NCBI RefSeq assembly: GCF_047237965.1 | Contig: NZ_JBDFLX010000005.1 | Span: 186,001 to 250,000, forward strand | DNA length: 64,000 nucleotides | Direction: 5' to 3' | From: Noviherbaspirillum_A sp047237965 | Lineage (GTDB): Bacteria; Pseudomonadota; Gammaproteobacteria; Burkholderiales; Burkholderiaceae_D | In this document: one piece after another, positions 16,898 to 26,310 of the stretch | Numbering within the stretch: position 1 is the first letter of the stretch | Layout: each line of letters starts with the position of its first letter | Notes under the pieces: model-generated | What the model was told of the DNA's origin: nothing | Seen by the model: the letters and a program-made list of their open reading frames with translations, nothing else | Databases searched by the model: none | Translations under genes and position numbers: made by a program

Positions 16898-17242
16898 ATG
16901 AAACACAGTGCCATCCCACTGCTCAGCATTACAGCGAGCATGTTGCTGTTTGGCTGCGTCACCCGAACGGTGGAGGTGCGACCGGTCGCGCCGGTCGTGG
17001 AAGCGCGTTCGGCTCCAGTAACAGCCGCTGCCCGCCTTTACCCTGCGCCGCCGCCGGCACCAGCACCAGTGCTCAGCGGCGCCAGCAGCGTTGCGCAGGA
17101 TGCGGACTCAGGGCGGGTGGGTCCGTCGGAAAACCCGACCGGCGTACGCGTAGAAGCGGTTATCCCAGGCGTCTCCACTGGTCGCTCGCTTCTGTTTGAA
17201 ACTGACAAGCTTACCAGGCCAGGCATTCTCCCCACGCCGTGA
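16898..17242 (+). CDS. Small putative lipoprotein, unknown function
   Basis: The 114-residue product has a lipoprotein leader (MKHSAIPLLSITASMLLFGC) with lipobox LFGC and Cys20 as the lipidation site. A Val/Pro/Ala-rich mature part follows and no domain is recognisable. AGGAGC lies about 11 nt before ATG 16898. It follows the Pro-rich exported protein by 53 nt on the same strand, so the two may be cotranscribed. Codon use is similar to its neighbours, but the lack of homology signals keeps confidence moderate. Confidence 0.6.
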   Translation: MKHSAIPLLSITASMLLFGCVTRTVEVRPVAPVVEARSAPVTAAARLYPAPPPAPAPVLSGASSVAQDADSGRVGPSENPTGVRVEAVIPGVSTGRSLLFETDKLTRPGILPTP

Positions 17243-17458
17243 GCACGTCTTCTAAATCATGGCCACTGTCTTGCCCGCTTCTGGCCAGGCAATGCCTGCA
17301 GCAGCAATTCGTTTCAACGTAAAAATTCGGACGCACTGCCGTCCATCCTGCTGTGCCCAGCACAACGCTAAAACTGCGCGACCTGCACGGCGGAGACACG
17401 GTGCCACCTCGGATTGGATTGTCGCTGCAAGGTCGTTTTCGTCACCGGTTTGCCCGCC

Positions 17459-18220
17459 TCAGGCTTCATCCGTTTCTTGTTTCGTAGGACAGAAAAGCTG
17501 ACGGTTGTCAGGCTGCTCCAGGAATATGTCATCGATCAGATAACGGACCGCTTCGACGTCGTTGAACATCAAAACGTCGATGATTGACAGGCCGGCTTCG
17601 AAACCATCTCGTCCCTGGTTATATGAGCGGAGATTATTCTGAAGGAATGTGATCTTGATGCCATTTTTTTCAAACTGATCTACGTCAAAAAGATCCTTGC
17701 CTCCGACTGGATTGCAATACTCGTCAGCCTGCAATTTCTTGCTTATCTTCAGCGCCCAATCCCCAGGTCCATTCATGGCCCCCAAACTCATGCCGATCTT
17801 GCTGAAAACGTCGAAATTGGCTGGGATATGCAGGTAACGACAAGTTTTCGTCAATACATATGCATTGAGATCCACAATGCTGCCGGTTTGAATATCCAGG
17901 CAGGATTCGACCAATGACAGCGCCTCCCGATAAAACGGTGCTCTCGAGCTGTAATGTGCGAGTTGCCTCAGTATTCGATTTTTCCAGTCTTGCCTATCAT
18001 CGATCTCCATATCACCAATCAACGTGCTAAGTCCCTTCTTCTTCAGCGGCACCGTGATGTACTGCCATCCCTCGCCTGGCTTCAGGATGCGGTTTCTATT
18101 GATCCAGCCGTGCCTGATATATTGCACGCTGTCCAGCAGAACGAATTTATCTGTGTTCTTTATTAAGCTGTAATAACCGAGATAGGGGAAAAAATAGGGC
18201 TGCATGATTCCAATCCGCAC
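17459..18220 (-). CDS. WbqC-family protein of the EPS cluster
   Basis: The 253-residue protein starts at a GTG with AGGAG 7 nt upstream. The N-terminus RIGIMQPYFFPYLGYYSLI, followed by DSVQYIRHGWINRNRIL and a later KKGLSTLIGDMEID, is the signature of the WbqC-like family. Members are found in O-antigen, capsule and glycan loci, where they are thought to act in modified-sugar or amino-acyl-sugar synthesis; the exact reaction is not established. It is the last gene of the minus-strand EPS cluster, about 190 nt after the galactose-oxidase-like gene. Its base composition is clearly lower in GC than the genes on its left, marking the island boundary near 17.4 kb. Confidence 0.85.
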   Translation of the reverse strand: MRIGIMQPYFFPYLGYYSLIKNTDKFVLLDSVQYIRHGWINRNRILKPGEGWQYITVPLKKKGLSTLIGDMEIDDRQDWKNRILRQLAHYSSRAPFYREALSLVESCLDIQTGSIVDLNAYVLTKTCRYLHIPANFDVFSKIGMSLGAMNGPGDWALKISKKLQADEYCNPVGGKDLFDVDQFEKNGIKITFLQNNLRSYNQGRDGFEAGLSIIDVLMFNDVEAVRYLIDDIFLEQPDNRQLFCPTKQETDEA

Positions 18221-18411
18221 TTGCCGTCTCCTCGCCTTAGCCGCATGTAAACTGCGGTTGAATATCAGGATTTTTGCGAGCTACAGTGGTCCGGCATGCG
18301 GTGGCGCTGCTCTGCACACTGCATGCCGACTCCTCTTGCCACATCCGATCGAAGAAAGGCGGCGCAAAATGGCATTGGCCGCCCGGGTTGCAAGAACAGC
18401 CGCCCTGTCCA

Positions 18412-20166
18412 TCATCCTATGCTGACGAACTTTGCCACCGATGGCACGCCATTTCCATCCACGATAAAAAGCATGTAATACCCCGGCGGCACCAACCCGC
18501 TGGAAGATGGAATTGTCGCGCGCAGGTTGCTGCCAGTGCCTTGGGTGGCCAGCTTGATCGCTCGCTGGTGCATGTCATTCCCATGTGTGACAGCGCCTGG
18601 TGCGATCAGCATGACACTCGAGATCGTCTTGGCGTTGGTCCCGATCGAAAAAAGCTGCCCTCTAGCCACCTGCGCAGGCGCCGACGTGATCTGGGGCCGT
18701 GCGCCCTTGAACAGGTAAGGAGGGGAGTAGATCTGTACGCGATGCGAGCTTGCGCTGGATGGATCCCGGTCATCCTCCGACAGCAGGACCGTTGCGTCCG
18801 GCAGAAGAAGCGCACTTGAATGGTATCCCGCCGGTATGGTGATGGGCGCCGTTTCTATCCAACTCCCGGTCAGATCGGTCGCAGTCTTGTTATAGATTTC
18901 GGTCTGCCACACCGGATTGTCATAGAGCGCGCTGACGCTGGTGCCCCCCACTGTAAACAATGTCCCATCCGGCAGGATGACGGAATTCGAATTATGGCGG
19001 GCATACAACCACTCAGGAAAAGCCTTCCATCCTCCGCCTGGATTGAAACCATCGATCCATTCATTACGCTTCAGGGCGACCCCTGCGTTATAGTCCACGC
19101 CGCCCGCGAGCATGACCGTCTGCCGGTTCGGGTTGACCGAGGCATCCGTGTAGCTGATCCCGTTTCCATACCCGTAATGCTGGCTGAGCATGCCCTGGGT
19201 GTTGGCCCATGACCAAGTGCCAACCGTAAGAAGTGCGCTGTTGCTTATGTCAGGGCCGGCCTGCAGCATCTGACCGGAAGGCATCATGAATTGGAAAGGA
19301 TAAAGGCCGGTTGGGTTATGCGTGGAAACGACGCTCATTGTGTTCTGGTTGTTTGCCGTGGGGGTGAAAAGCTCAACCACGTTGGTGACGGCCTCGCTTC
19401 CCGTCTGGTCATAGCCACTTGTAATCAGCACCCGGTTGTCGGGAAGCTGCGTGGTTGTTGGATACCATCGCCCAACCGACATGTCAGGCATCTGCCGCGT
19501 CCACGTTTCCTTTTGCGGATCAAACGTGTAATGGGTCAGAGCGCCTTCCCAGCCGGTTAGCCCTGCCGCCGCATTGGGATCGGGATACCGCAGATTACCC
19601 CCTGCCACGTAGACGCGTCCATCGTTCAGCACCGTTTGGCCACCACACCAGATATTCTCGGGTGGCGCTATCGAATGGCCGGTTTTCGTAGCAGGATCCC
19701 ATATATAGGAAACTCCGGTGTTTGAATTGTTTGGATCCTGGTAATGCGACGGCTCGTAGGACCAGAACAGGACCTTTCCATTGTTAAGCAATACGGCGGT
19801 AATGCCTGGCACCGGGATGACGACAGGGTCGCTCCATTGACCTCCAGTGTTGGTGGGCTTGGTACGTGCCGCTGACAATAGCGTCGCGCTGGGGCTGGGG
19901 GCGCTGAGCTGCCTGTTCTTCATGCGGCATTGTATTTGCCGGCCCATGGCATGTTCGTTAGCGTGCGCCTTGCCAAGCAGCGCAGTTTCCTTTTGCCTAA
20001 GTTGCGCCTCCGCAGTCGCGTTCGTGCAGGCGTCGCTTCCCGTTGTCGAGCCGTTTGCGGCAGCGGCTGCAGTAGGTTGCTGCCCATGCACGACCGGGAC
20101 GACGCCACACGATAGAACGAGAAGTGCGGCAAGCGGTTTTTTTCGTAAATCAGATATCAGGTACAT
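18412..20166 (-). CDS. Secreted galactose-oxidase/glyoxal-oxidase-like copper radical enzyme
   Basis: The 584-residue protein has a leader (residues 1-28, ending VVHGQ) and a ~70-residue variable segment. A Kelch-type beta-propeller spans about 110-480, and a DUF1929/galactose-oxidase C-terminal domain covers 485-584. The expected cofactor and copper residues all seem present: Cys174 (WCGGQ) for the Tyr-Cys link, Tyr235 (GRWYPTT), Tyr448-His449 (AGYHSS) and His528 (GAVTHGND). Enzymes of this group oxidise alcohols or aldehydes to aldehydes or acids with release of H2O2; the bacterial GlxA relative acts on extracellular glycan. Inside an EPS locus it may oxidise the exported polymer, though this is inference. 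It follows a 445-nt gap with its own leader region and precedes wbqC. Confidence 0.85.
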   Translation of the reverse strand: MYLISDLRKKPLAALLVLSCGVVPVVHGQQPTAAAAANGSTTGSDACTNATAEAQLRQKETALLGKAHANEHAMGRQIQCRMKNRQLSAPSPSATLLSAARTKPTNTGGQWSDPVVIPVPGITAVLLNNGKVLFWSYEPSHYQDPNNSNTGVSYIWDPATKTGHSIAPPENIWCGGQTVLNDGRVYVAGGNLRYPDPNAAAGLTGWEGALTHYTFDPQKETWTRQMPDMSVGRWYPTTTQLPDNRVLITSGYDQTGSEAVTNVVELFTPTANNQNTMSVVSTHNPTGLYPFQFMMPSGQMLQAGPDISNSALLTVGTWSWANTQGMLSQHYGYGNGISYTDASVNPNRQTVMLAGGVDYNAGVALKRNEWIDGFNPGGGWKAFPEWLYARHNSNSVILPDGTLFTVGGTSVSALYDNPVWQTEIYNKTATDLTGSWIETAPITIPAGYHSSALLLPDATVLLSEDDRDPSSASSHRVQIYSPPYLFKGARPQITSAPAQVARGQLFSIGTNAKTISSVMLIAPGAVTHGNDMHQRAIKLATQGTGSNLRATIPSSSGLVPPGYYMLFIVDGNGVPSVAKFVSIG

Positions 20167-20611
20167 TTGAAAACTCCTTGATCAGGTATCCTCTCCGGTG
20201 ACTTATCCCGCCGCCCGGCGTACAAACCGTTTGCCATTTCTCCGCACTCTTGACCCAACGCGTCGCCGCGTATCAAAACAGGTGCTTTCCTGGCTTAGGG
20301 CGCAGGCATGAAGGGATAGGCAGCAATTACTGCCTAAAAGGCTATCCTGAAAAAAGCATAGCGAGTTCCATTGGCGATTTCGATAGCGGCCGGTAAATTC
20401 GCCGCATCATTTGGCCCGTGAATGCTGGACGTTCTACCTATGTCAGTAGAGGTCGCACCTATGTTACCGATGGGCGTCTGACACAGTCACGACTTTGCGC
20501 CGGACCCGCCCCGCACGCTGTAACGCAATTGCGCTGCTTGAATGAACTGCAAGGTAATTCATCGTGGAAGCCATCATGTGGATCAACCATTGTCACGACG
20601 CGCATCGCATC
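20167..20611. other. Gene-free leader region upstream of the galactose-oxidase-like gene, with a hairpin
   Basis: No convincing gene is present. A compound stem-loop lies at 20314-20347: GGATAG/CTATCC (20314-20319 with 20342-20347) overlaps an alternative AGGCAG/CTGCCT pairing (20318-20323 with 20330-20335). The region probably carries the promoter of the oxidase gene, but no box is strong enough to call. Confidence 0.4.
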
Positions 20612-21787
20612 CTATTCCGGCGCTTGGATACCTTCGCTCCCACGCATTCCATTGCGATTCCGCTGCGCACTCTGATATCTCCCTGGCAGGAAATCACGAC
20701 GGCCGGTCCGCGCACCTTCCAAGGCCCTCAAGTAGACCGCGCTGACTTCCCGGCACATCCGCTCGGAACAAAAGTTGTCCGCATAACTGCGGTACGCCGC
20801 ATCGCGCATGGCATGCCAGTCCGCTGCGCCCATGGAGCCGATCAATTCTGCCAGGCTCTTACTGCAGCCGCTCCGGAAGAAACGGCCGGTGACATGCTCG
20901 GTAACGATTTCCGGAAGGGAGCAGCAATCGCTTGCAACTACCGGCAGCCCGTAACTTTGCGCTTCGGCTGCCACCAGCCCGAATGCCTCCCACCGGCTTG
21001 GCATCACGAGCAGGTCTGCATGGCGAAGATACCCAGCCATGTCATGCGGCTTCAACCATCCGGTGTAAGTGATGTTGCTTCGATCATGAGGCATGGATCC
21101 CGAAAGCACGGGAGCCCCGATTGCCGTTAAATGGAAAGGCCCCGCTTTCTCGAGCAGGGCCATCGCATGCTCCAGCAGGTCAAATCCCTTTTGGTAATCG
21201 AACCTTCCAACGTAAAGCAAATTGATTCTTCCCGCTTCAAATGGATTGGGTTGCATGCGGTCATTCGGCGGCTCCACCCCATTGAGGACCACCTCGATCA
21301 GCCTTTCAGGCAGGCCATGCACCGCAGCTTCGCCGGCCTCATACCGGCTCACGCAGATGATGCGGTCACTCAAGCCGGCCAAAAGCCGCTCTACCAACGC
21401 ATATAAATATTCCCTGGCTCCCTCCCCCTTCATCAGGAAGCTCCAGCCATGCGGGCAGTAGATAACCTTTGGCTGCCGGAAGGGCCGCAGCAATAAAAGG
21501 ACGAGACGGCCAAAACAACCCGCGAATGTGCTGTGCAGGTGAACGACATCGGGATTGAACCGCCAGACGATCACGGCAAGGCATATGGTAAAGGACATGA
21601 ACGAATGCAGGTCTCTGCCGGATCGGCGGAAAGCCATCATGCCGATGCGGTTTGGGATTTCGGATCTCTGGGAGTCAGGAACGAGACAGACCTGCCTCAT
21701 GCCGTGCGCCGTCTGTGCGGCAAGAAGCTGTCGCAGGACGGTCGCGATGCCGCCTTGGATTGTCTCGGCTGCGTGCAAAACTCTCAT
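20612..21787 (-). CDS. GT4-family glycosyltransferase (EPS)
   Basis: The 391-residue protein has two Rossmann-like domains. The N-terminal acceptor domain shows MRVLHAAETIQGGIATVLRQ. The C-terminal GT4 donor domain has NLLYVGRFDYQKGFDLLEHA and the EX7E-type motif PSRWEAFGLVAAEAQSYGLP followed by VVASDCCSLPEIV. The first Met of the open frame is 14 codons upstream, but ATG 21787 has GAGG 6 nt before it and gives the family N-terminus. It would transfer a sugar from a nucleotide-sugar to the lipid-linked EPS repeat at the cytoplasmic membrane face. It is separated from the GH gene upstream by about 420 nt. Confidence 0.9.
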   Translation of the reverse strand: MRVLHAAETIQGGIATVLRQLLAAQTAHGMRQVCLVPDSQRSEIPNRIGMMAFRRSGRDLHSFMSFTICLAVIVWRFNPDVVHLHSTFAGCFGRLVLLLLRPFRQPKVIYCPHGWSFLMKGEGAREYLYALVERLLAGLSDRIICVSRYEAGEAAVHGLPERLIEVVLNGVEPPNDRMQPNPFEAGRINLLYVGRFDYQKGFDLLEHAMALLEKAGPFHLTAIGAPVLSGSMPHDRSNITYTGWLKPHDMAGYLRHADLLVMPSRWEAFGLVAAEAQSYGLPVVASDCCSLPEIVTEHVTGRFFRSGCSKSLAELIGSMGAADWHAMRDAAYRSYADNFCSERMCREVSAVYLRALEGARTGRRDFLPGRYQSAQRNRNGMRGSEGIQAPE

Positions 21788-22208
21788 GATGGACCTCATC
21801 TCTTTCCGAAGCTTGCTGTCGGCATTCATGTCTACGCATATCGCTGGTGCAAAGCGTTCCGCATCCTGACGGCGCAGGTTCGTTATCTATGAAAGCAATT
21901 TGCTTCCGGATCGATTAACCACACGCCGCGACGTAAGACATGCACGGTGACTCCGCCGCCGAAGTCAGTAATAGTCCGAACAGGTTCGAGACACAGTCAT
22001 CACAGCGTATATGCACGAGGCCTTTAGAACGATAACGAGCAGAAAGGAATGCACGTGAAATAACGCACGTTTGCGGGCTGTTAGACCTGCCTCAGATCTG
22101 GTTACTTTTATGCCCATGGCTGCGGAGCCCGGTTGCAAGCGCCTTCCTGCCGTCCTGAGCCATCGCCGGAGGGCACGGTGGCCGCCGGCAGCGCGGCCCT
22201 TGGTGCAT
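21788..22208. other. Intergenic region within the EPS cluster, no gene seen
   Basis: The ~420 nt between the glycosidase stop and the glycosyltransferase start hold no convincing frame on either strand, and no clear terminator or tandem repeat. It may carry an internal promoter for the three downstream genes. Confidence 0.4.
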
Positions 22209-23546
22209 CTACCGTGCCGGCGACATTACCCGACTGGCGACCTCGAACCGCAGGTCCGCACCGCCTCCATTGATGACGACGGGCATTCCACTCACTCTGA
22301 TCCTGCCGGTGCTTCCACTGCCTGTACGCAGCGTCCGGCGGTCCGCAGGCGTGATGATGGCTTGCGCGCTAATATCGGTGCTTGGCCCATCGCTAAGGAC
22401 AGCTACGACGAGTTCGACATTTCTTGGTGACCAAAGCACGTAGGTAAGGCGATTGTCACCACCGGTAAAGACGAGGCAAGAAAGAAACTCATCTGTCTGG
22501 CAGGAGCGCGGCCGGTCTGCCGACTTGATCAGGCTGGCCGTCGCGCGCAGCGCGTGGAGTGCGGGCTTAGGGACGCCTTCCTTGTTCACAAGTCCGAAGT
22601 GATGTTCGGGATCATGGGGATCGGACCCATCGTCCTGATAGCCATACCACCATACTCCCCGCACATAAGCGCGGCTCGAGGCCAGAAGCAGCATGCGTGC
22701 GACATACTGCGCTACCGCAGCCTGGCTGATTCCTGATGCGCCGATATGGTCCGGCCAGCCAATTTCGGTGATGTAGAAAGGGACAAGCCGTCCCGTCTTC
22801 CGAAATATCCTCTCGTTTGCATTGTCGAGCCATCGAGCGACCTCTTCCGGCTTGTTCCCGTCGCCACTTGGCCCGTCGCCATCTGCAAAGTTGTAGGGAT
22901 GCATGGCGATGCCGTCGTAGTGGGCTCCTGCGTTACCGACTACTTCGAGCAACCATTCCAGGTCGCGATAGCCGAGTCCGCCAATCAGGACCGTCGCATC
23001 CGGATCGACCTGCTTTATCGCGGCATTCGCAGCGCCGACGAGTCTGGCAAAGTGTCGTGCGGACGTGGACTTGTCGAAAGGGGGCGGGCTGGGAAAACCG
23101 GTTCCGGCATTCCACTCATTCCACACTTCGTAAATGCGTACCTTTCCCTTCAGCCGAGTGGCGATGTATTGCGCATACCGGGCAAAGGCAGCCTGTGCTT
23201 CTTCGCTGACAGGATAGCTTCCGCGATCGTAGAACTGGTTGCCATAGTTAAGGATCACCAACGGCCTGAAACCACGCAAGACACTCCTGTCGACCGCTTC
23301 CTGAAGCGGCATCAATTCCGGCGGAAACGCATAGATTCCCTTTTCCTGCTCGACTGCGCTCCATAACGGCTCCACACGAATCGAATTCATGCCGCTGGCT
23401 TGGGCATGCTCAATGAACAAAGCCGGATCAGTATGATTGCCGAGAATATGCGCCGTGACGCCAATGAGGAATTCCGATGCGTATGCCTTGCCTCCAAGCC
23501 AAGTGCTTAAAAGCATCGCAAAGCCACACAGGAAACGCAGAATCAT
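22209..23546 (-). CDS. Secreted glycoside hydrolase, GH39/PslG-like
   Basis: The 445-residue protein has a leader (residues 1-23, ending KAYA) and a (beta/alpha)8 barrel of the clan-A glycosidase type. The likely acid/base is Glu144 in YEVWNEWNAG and the likely nucleophile is Glu261 in FYITEIGWPD. GIAMHPYNF and VRGVWWYGYQDDG are further clan-A landmarks. A beta-sandwich-like tail follows (~345-445). PslG and its relatives in EPS loci cut their own polymer in the periplasm and are needed for normal export or chain release. The gene lies between two glycosyltransferase genes, which supports a role on the polymer made here. Substrate linkage cannot be predicted. Confidence 0.85.
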   Translation of the reverse strand: MILRFLCGFAMLLSTWLGGKAYASEFLIGVTAHILGNHTDPALFIEHAQASGMNSIRVEPLWSAVEQEKGIYAFPPELMPLQEAVDRSVLRGFRPLVILNYGNQFYDRGSYPVSEEAQAAFARYAQYIATRLKGKVRIYEVWNEWNAGTGFPSPPPFDKSTSARHFARLVGAANAAIKQVDPDATVLIGGLGYRDLEWLLEVVGNAGAHYDGIAMHPYNFADGDGPSGDGNKPEEVARWLDNANERIFRKTGRLVPFYITEIGWPDHIGASGISQAAVAQYVARMLLLASSRAYVRGVWWYGYQDDGSDPHDPEHHFGLVNKEGVPKPALHALRATASLIKSADRPRSCQTDEFLSCLVFTGGDNRLTYVLWSPRNVELVVAVLSDGPSTDISAQAIITPADRRTLRTGSGSTGRIRVSGMPVVINGGGADLRFEVASRVMSPAR

Positions 23547-23621
23547 TTAGACAACCCTCTTTGCCACGTTGAACTGCGTCACTTACGACGGAATGCGCCC
23601 GGTATCCATCCGCTTACCTAT

Positions 23622-24860
23622 CTATGAGCCCAGCGCGTCTTGTGGCACCGGGATCACGTGCCGATACATGCTTTCCAGTGCATCGACATGGTGCTCCATG
23701 CAAGGTGGATCGTGCCAGAAACGGTCATACGCGGCCCTGCCCATCCTCGCCGCCAGGTCCCCATCCTTCTGCAGCTGTTCCATCTTCCGTGCGAGGTCCT
23801 CCGCGTTGCCACCTTTGAACCACAGCCCGGTTACACCATCGACGACGTTTTCGCGTGCGGCGCACGTATCCGGAACAAGGGCGGGAATGCCGATCGCCGC
23901 CGCTTCATCAATCACCAAAGGCTGAACCTCATGCCAGAGGGAAGGGAGCACAAGCGCCCTGGCACGAAATAATTGCGCCGATATGGCGTCGGCCGGCAAC
24001 CATCCCGTGATTTTCGCGCCCGGATAGATCGACCTGATCTGCGCCCCTTCCGTTCCATCGCCAATGAACACCACGTCCGCCCCGATCCGCGACGCTGCTT
24101 CGGCAAGAAGCGTGCACCCCTTCTCCCGACTCAGCCTTCCGACGAATGCAAAATCATGGTTCCGAGACACGTTCGCTGGCTCCCCATGGGGGACACTGAC
24201 CGGATTTCTTATCCAGGAAATTCGTGCCGACGCAGGCAAGTAGGGGAGCAACCGGTCTACGCTCATTCGAGACAGCCCAATGAAGGCGTCCACGCATGCG
24301 GGAAAATGATCGTAATAGGATTGCTTGGCCTGTCTGGATACGCGCCAAAGCTTTTGCGGATAGCTCCGTGCGTCGCAGTGGGTTGTGATGCATTTTCGGC
24401 TCAATGGAACGAGCGGGCATATCGATTCGCTCTGGTAGTTGAAGAAGCCGCCGTTTGGACAAGATGAAAAGTAGTCATGGAGCGTGACGACCATCTTGCA
24501 GCGGCACTGCGACGCCGACGCTATCACGCTTGATGAAAGCGCCTTTGTCCACCCATGTAAATGCACCACCGTTTCATTCACCGGCAAGCGTGACAAAAGT
24601 GCTGACATCATCCTGTGTGCTTTGCGGTTCCAGATTCCCTGCGTCGCGGCACGCAAGCGGCTGGGATCGCGCACGATCTCATGCTGCCCGGTGCATATCA
24701 CCGACAAGTTTGGATGCCGTAACCATTCCGCGGCGGGGCCCACTGCGCATACGACGATGACATGGTGTCCGCGCTCCGCGAGCGCGAGGGCGCTGGACAA
24801 TGCGACCCGGGCGGCGCCGCCGTTCACATAGCCGAAATCATTAACGATAACAATGTGCAT
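23622..24860 (-). CDS. GT4-family glycosyltransferase (EPS)
   Basis: The 412-residue protein begins MHIVIVNDFGYVNGGAARVAL, with GGAGG 7 nt before ATG 24860. A cysteine-bearing insert YFSSCPNGGFFNYQ...CPLVPLS...CITTHCDARSYPQKLWR occurs at about 135-180 and is typical of one GT4 subgroup. The donor domain has FAFVGRLSREKGCTLLAEA, TGWLPADAIS and PSLWHEVQPLVIDEAAAIGIP (EX7E-like). It probably adds one sugar to the EPS repeat. Just upstream of the start lies a run of four 10-bp tandem repeats, a feature not seen before the other genes of the cluster. Confidence 0.9.
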   Translation of the reverse strand: MHIVIVNDFGYVNGGAARVALSSALALAERGHHVIVVCAVGPAAEWLRHPNLSVICTGQHEIVRDPSRLRAATQGIWNRKAHRMMSALLSRLPVNETVVHLHGWTKALSSSVIASASQCRCKMVVTLHDYFSSCPNGGFFNYQSESICPLVPLSRKCITTHCDARSYPQKLWRVSRQAKQSYYDHFPACVDAFIGLSRMSVDRLLPYLPASARISWIRNPVSVPHGEPANVSRNHDFAFVGRLSREKGCTLLAEAASRIGADVVFIGDGTEGAQIRSIYPGAKITGWLPADAISAQLFRARALVLPSLWHEVQPLVIDEAAAIGIPALVPDTCAARENVVDGVTGLWFKGGNAEDLARKMEQLQKDGDLAARMGRAAYDRFWHDPPCMEHHVDALESMYRHVIPVPQDALGS

Positions 24861-24874
24861 CGTGCTGCCTCCAT

Positions 24875-24914
24875 AATCGGTAGCAATCGGTAGCAATCGG
24901 TAGGAATCGGTGCA
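24875..24914 (-). repeat. Four-copy 10-bp tandem repeat upstream of a glycosyltransferase start
   Basis: On the plus strand the unit AATCGGTAGC is present at 24875-24884 and 24885-24894. Variants AATCGGTAGG (24895-24904) and AATCGGTGCA (24905-24914) follow. The array ends 14 nt before the ATG of the glycosyltransferase at 24860, just upstream of its Shine-Dalgarno. Unit loss or gain would move any upstream promoter by one helical turn. Confidence 0.85.
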
Positions 24915-25014
24915 ATGGACTCCGCCAGGCCAACGTCATACTGACTGCATTGCATATGCTCTCGGCCAAGGCAACCTCGTCCGGCGAGCGCTGTGTCGTC
25001 GCAGACGCGCACTC

Positions 25015-26274
25015 TCAGCCGGTATTGCTGACCCAGCCCCTTACTGTCGCGATATGCGCTCTTATTTTCAGCGACCGCAGGCGCTGAAGGTCGATCAGAT
25101 GCCCTGCCGTGAAGCCGAAAACCACGGCCAGCACCGCGCCTTCCATAATGCTTGCGGTCATCCCGTACACCGCAACCAGCATTGCGCAACCAAACACGAA
25201 CGCATCCACGTCCGTCTTCAGGTCAAGCCGCTGTGCTTGATGGGCAAAGAGCAGCAGATAGACCAGCGCCAGAAGGCCAAAATTTGCATAGGCGTAAACA
25301 AACAGGTTGTCTGCCCAGTTCCATATCACCGCTTCGGAGAACATTTGCGGCGTGCCAATCCCCCCAATTCCTCGACCGAGCAGGAAGTCGCCATAGTTCG
25401 CAACCAGTTCAAAAGCTTGAGGCCATGTGTTCTCGATCCGGTCCATATAGGACATGAAGAGAAGGCGTTCGATTGGACTAGTTGAATCAACCTTGAAGGC
25501 GAACAGACCACTGCCAATCGGAGCCAGGATCATGGTCGTAACCGGCAGCCAGATCAAACGCGACAGCGCAGCCGATCCAAGCGCCGCATTCCTGAACCAG
25601 AGGATCACAGAGATAATGCCGTAGGCAAGCACGACGCCTTTTGCGGTGGTGATCGCGATTGCAACTCCAGCGCTTGACCACACCAGAATCCTGACCCAGG
25701 CGGCCCGCGAAAAAACGGTGACATAGAGCGCAGATATAAGGCAATAAACTGCGGCGTCGTAGGACGCCCTTGTCAACCCGGCTATACGTCGTTCCTCGCC
25801 CGCCCACCACAGCACATTGGCAGTCACGCGGACGCCGTCAACGTAATAGACCAGTCCCTCCCAAGGAAAGGCGTAAAAATAGTTCGTAATAATTGCGCCG
25901 GCTGTCAAAGCGTAGACGCACGACATGCCCGGCACGGCGCGCCGATACCCGTCATCTGCCACCTTCAACGCAAACATTCCGAAGAGAAAAGGGACAATGA
26001 GCTTCAACCCGAAAAGTATTTGCCTGGCATCCGGTATATACAGCAGCGACACAAGCAGATGCAGTGCGAGCAGGCACCCGACAAGAAGTGGAAGGTAGAC
26101 ATTCTCAGCCCTGGTATTGAAGGCCAGTGCATAGAGCGTCATGGCAGGCAGCAGGAACTCGCGACCGTACAGTAACGGCTCCAACCCGACAAGGTGAAGG
26201 CCGTAGCGGAGCGCAGCTTCGAAGATGAATGTCAGCCCGTAGGTAACGAATCCGATGGAAATAACTCTGTTCAT
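25015..26274 (-). CDS. Wzy-like polysaccharide polymerase / O-antigen-ligase-type membrane protein
   Basis: The 419-residue protein has about ten hydrophobic helices throughout. A long periplasmic-type loop lies around residues 265-320 (VDSTSPIERLLFMSYMDRIENTW...LLGRGIGGIGTPQMF), as expected for Wzy/WaaL proteins. GRGIGGIG in this loop resembles the motif of O-antigen-ligase-domain polymerases. It would polymerise lipid-linked repeat units flipped by the nearby Wzx. The frame is open from a TTG 6 codons earlier, but ATG 26274 is preferred. Assignment rests on topology and place in the cluster because Wzy sequences are poorly conserved. Confidence 0.75.
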   Translation of the reverse strand: MNRVISIGFVTYGLTFIFEAALRYGLHLVGLEPLLYGREFLLPAMTLYALAFNTRAENVYLPLLVGCLLALHLLVSLLYIPDARQILFGLKLIVPFLFGMFALKVADDGYRRAVPGMSCVYALTAGAIITNYFYAFPWEGLVYYVDGVRVTANVLWWAGEERRIAGLTRASYDAAVYCLISALYVTVFSRAAWVRILVWSSAGVAIAITTAKGVVLAYGIISVILWFRNAALGSAALSRLIWLPVTTMILAPIGSGLFAFKVDSTSPIERLLFMSYMDRIENTWPQAFELVANYGDFLLGRGIGGIGTPQMFSEAVIWNWADNLFVYAYANFGLLALVYLLLFAHQAQRLDLKTDVDAFVFGCAMLVAVYGMTASIMEGAVLAVVFGFTAGHLIDLQRLRSLKIRAHIATVRGWVSNTG

Positions 26275-26310
26275 TGTGCCGCCTGGTATCAATGTCGCGC
26301 TACAACCGTG

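Noticed and set aside
17243..17458. Possible tRNA or attachment site at the left edge of the low-GC island
   Set aside because: No cloverleaf, T-loop sequence or matching direct repeat at the right edge could be seen.
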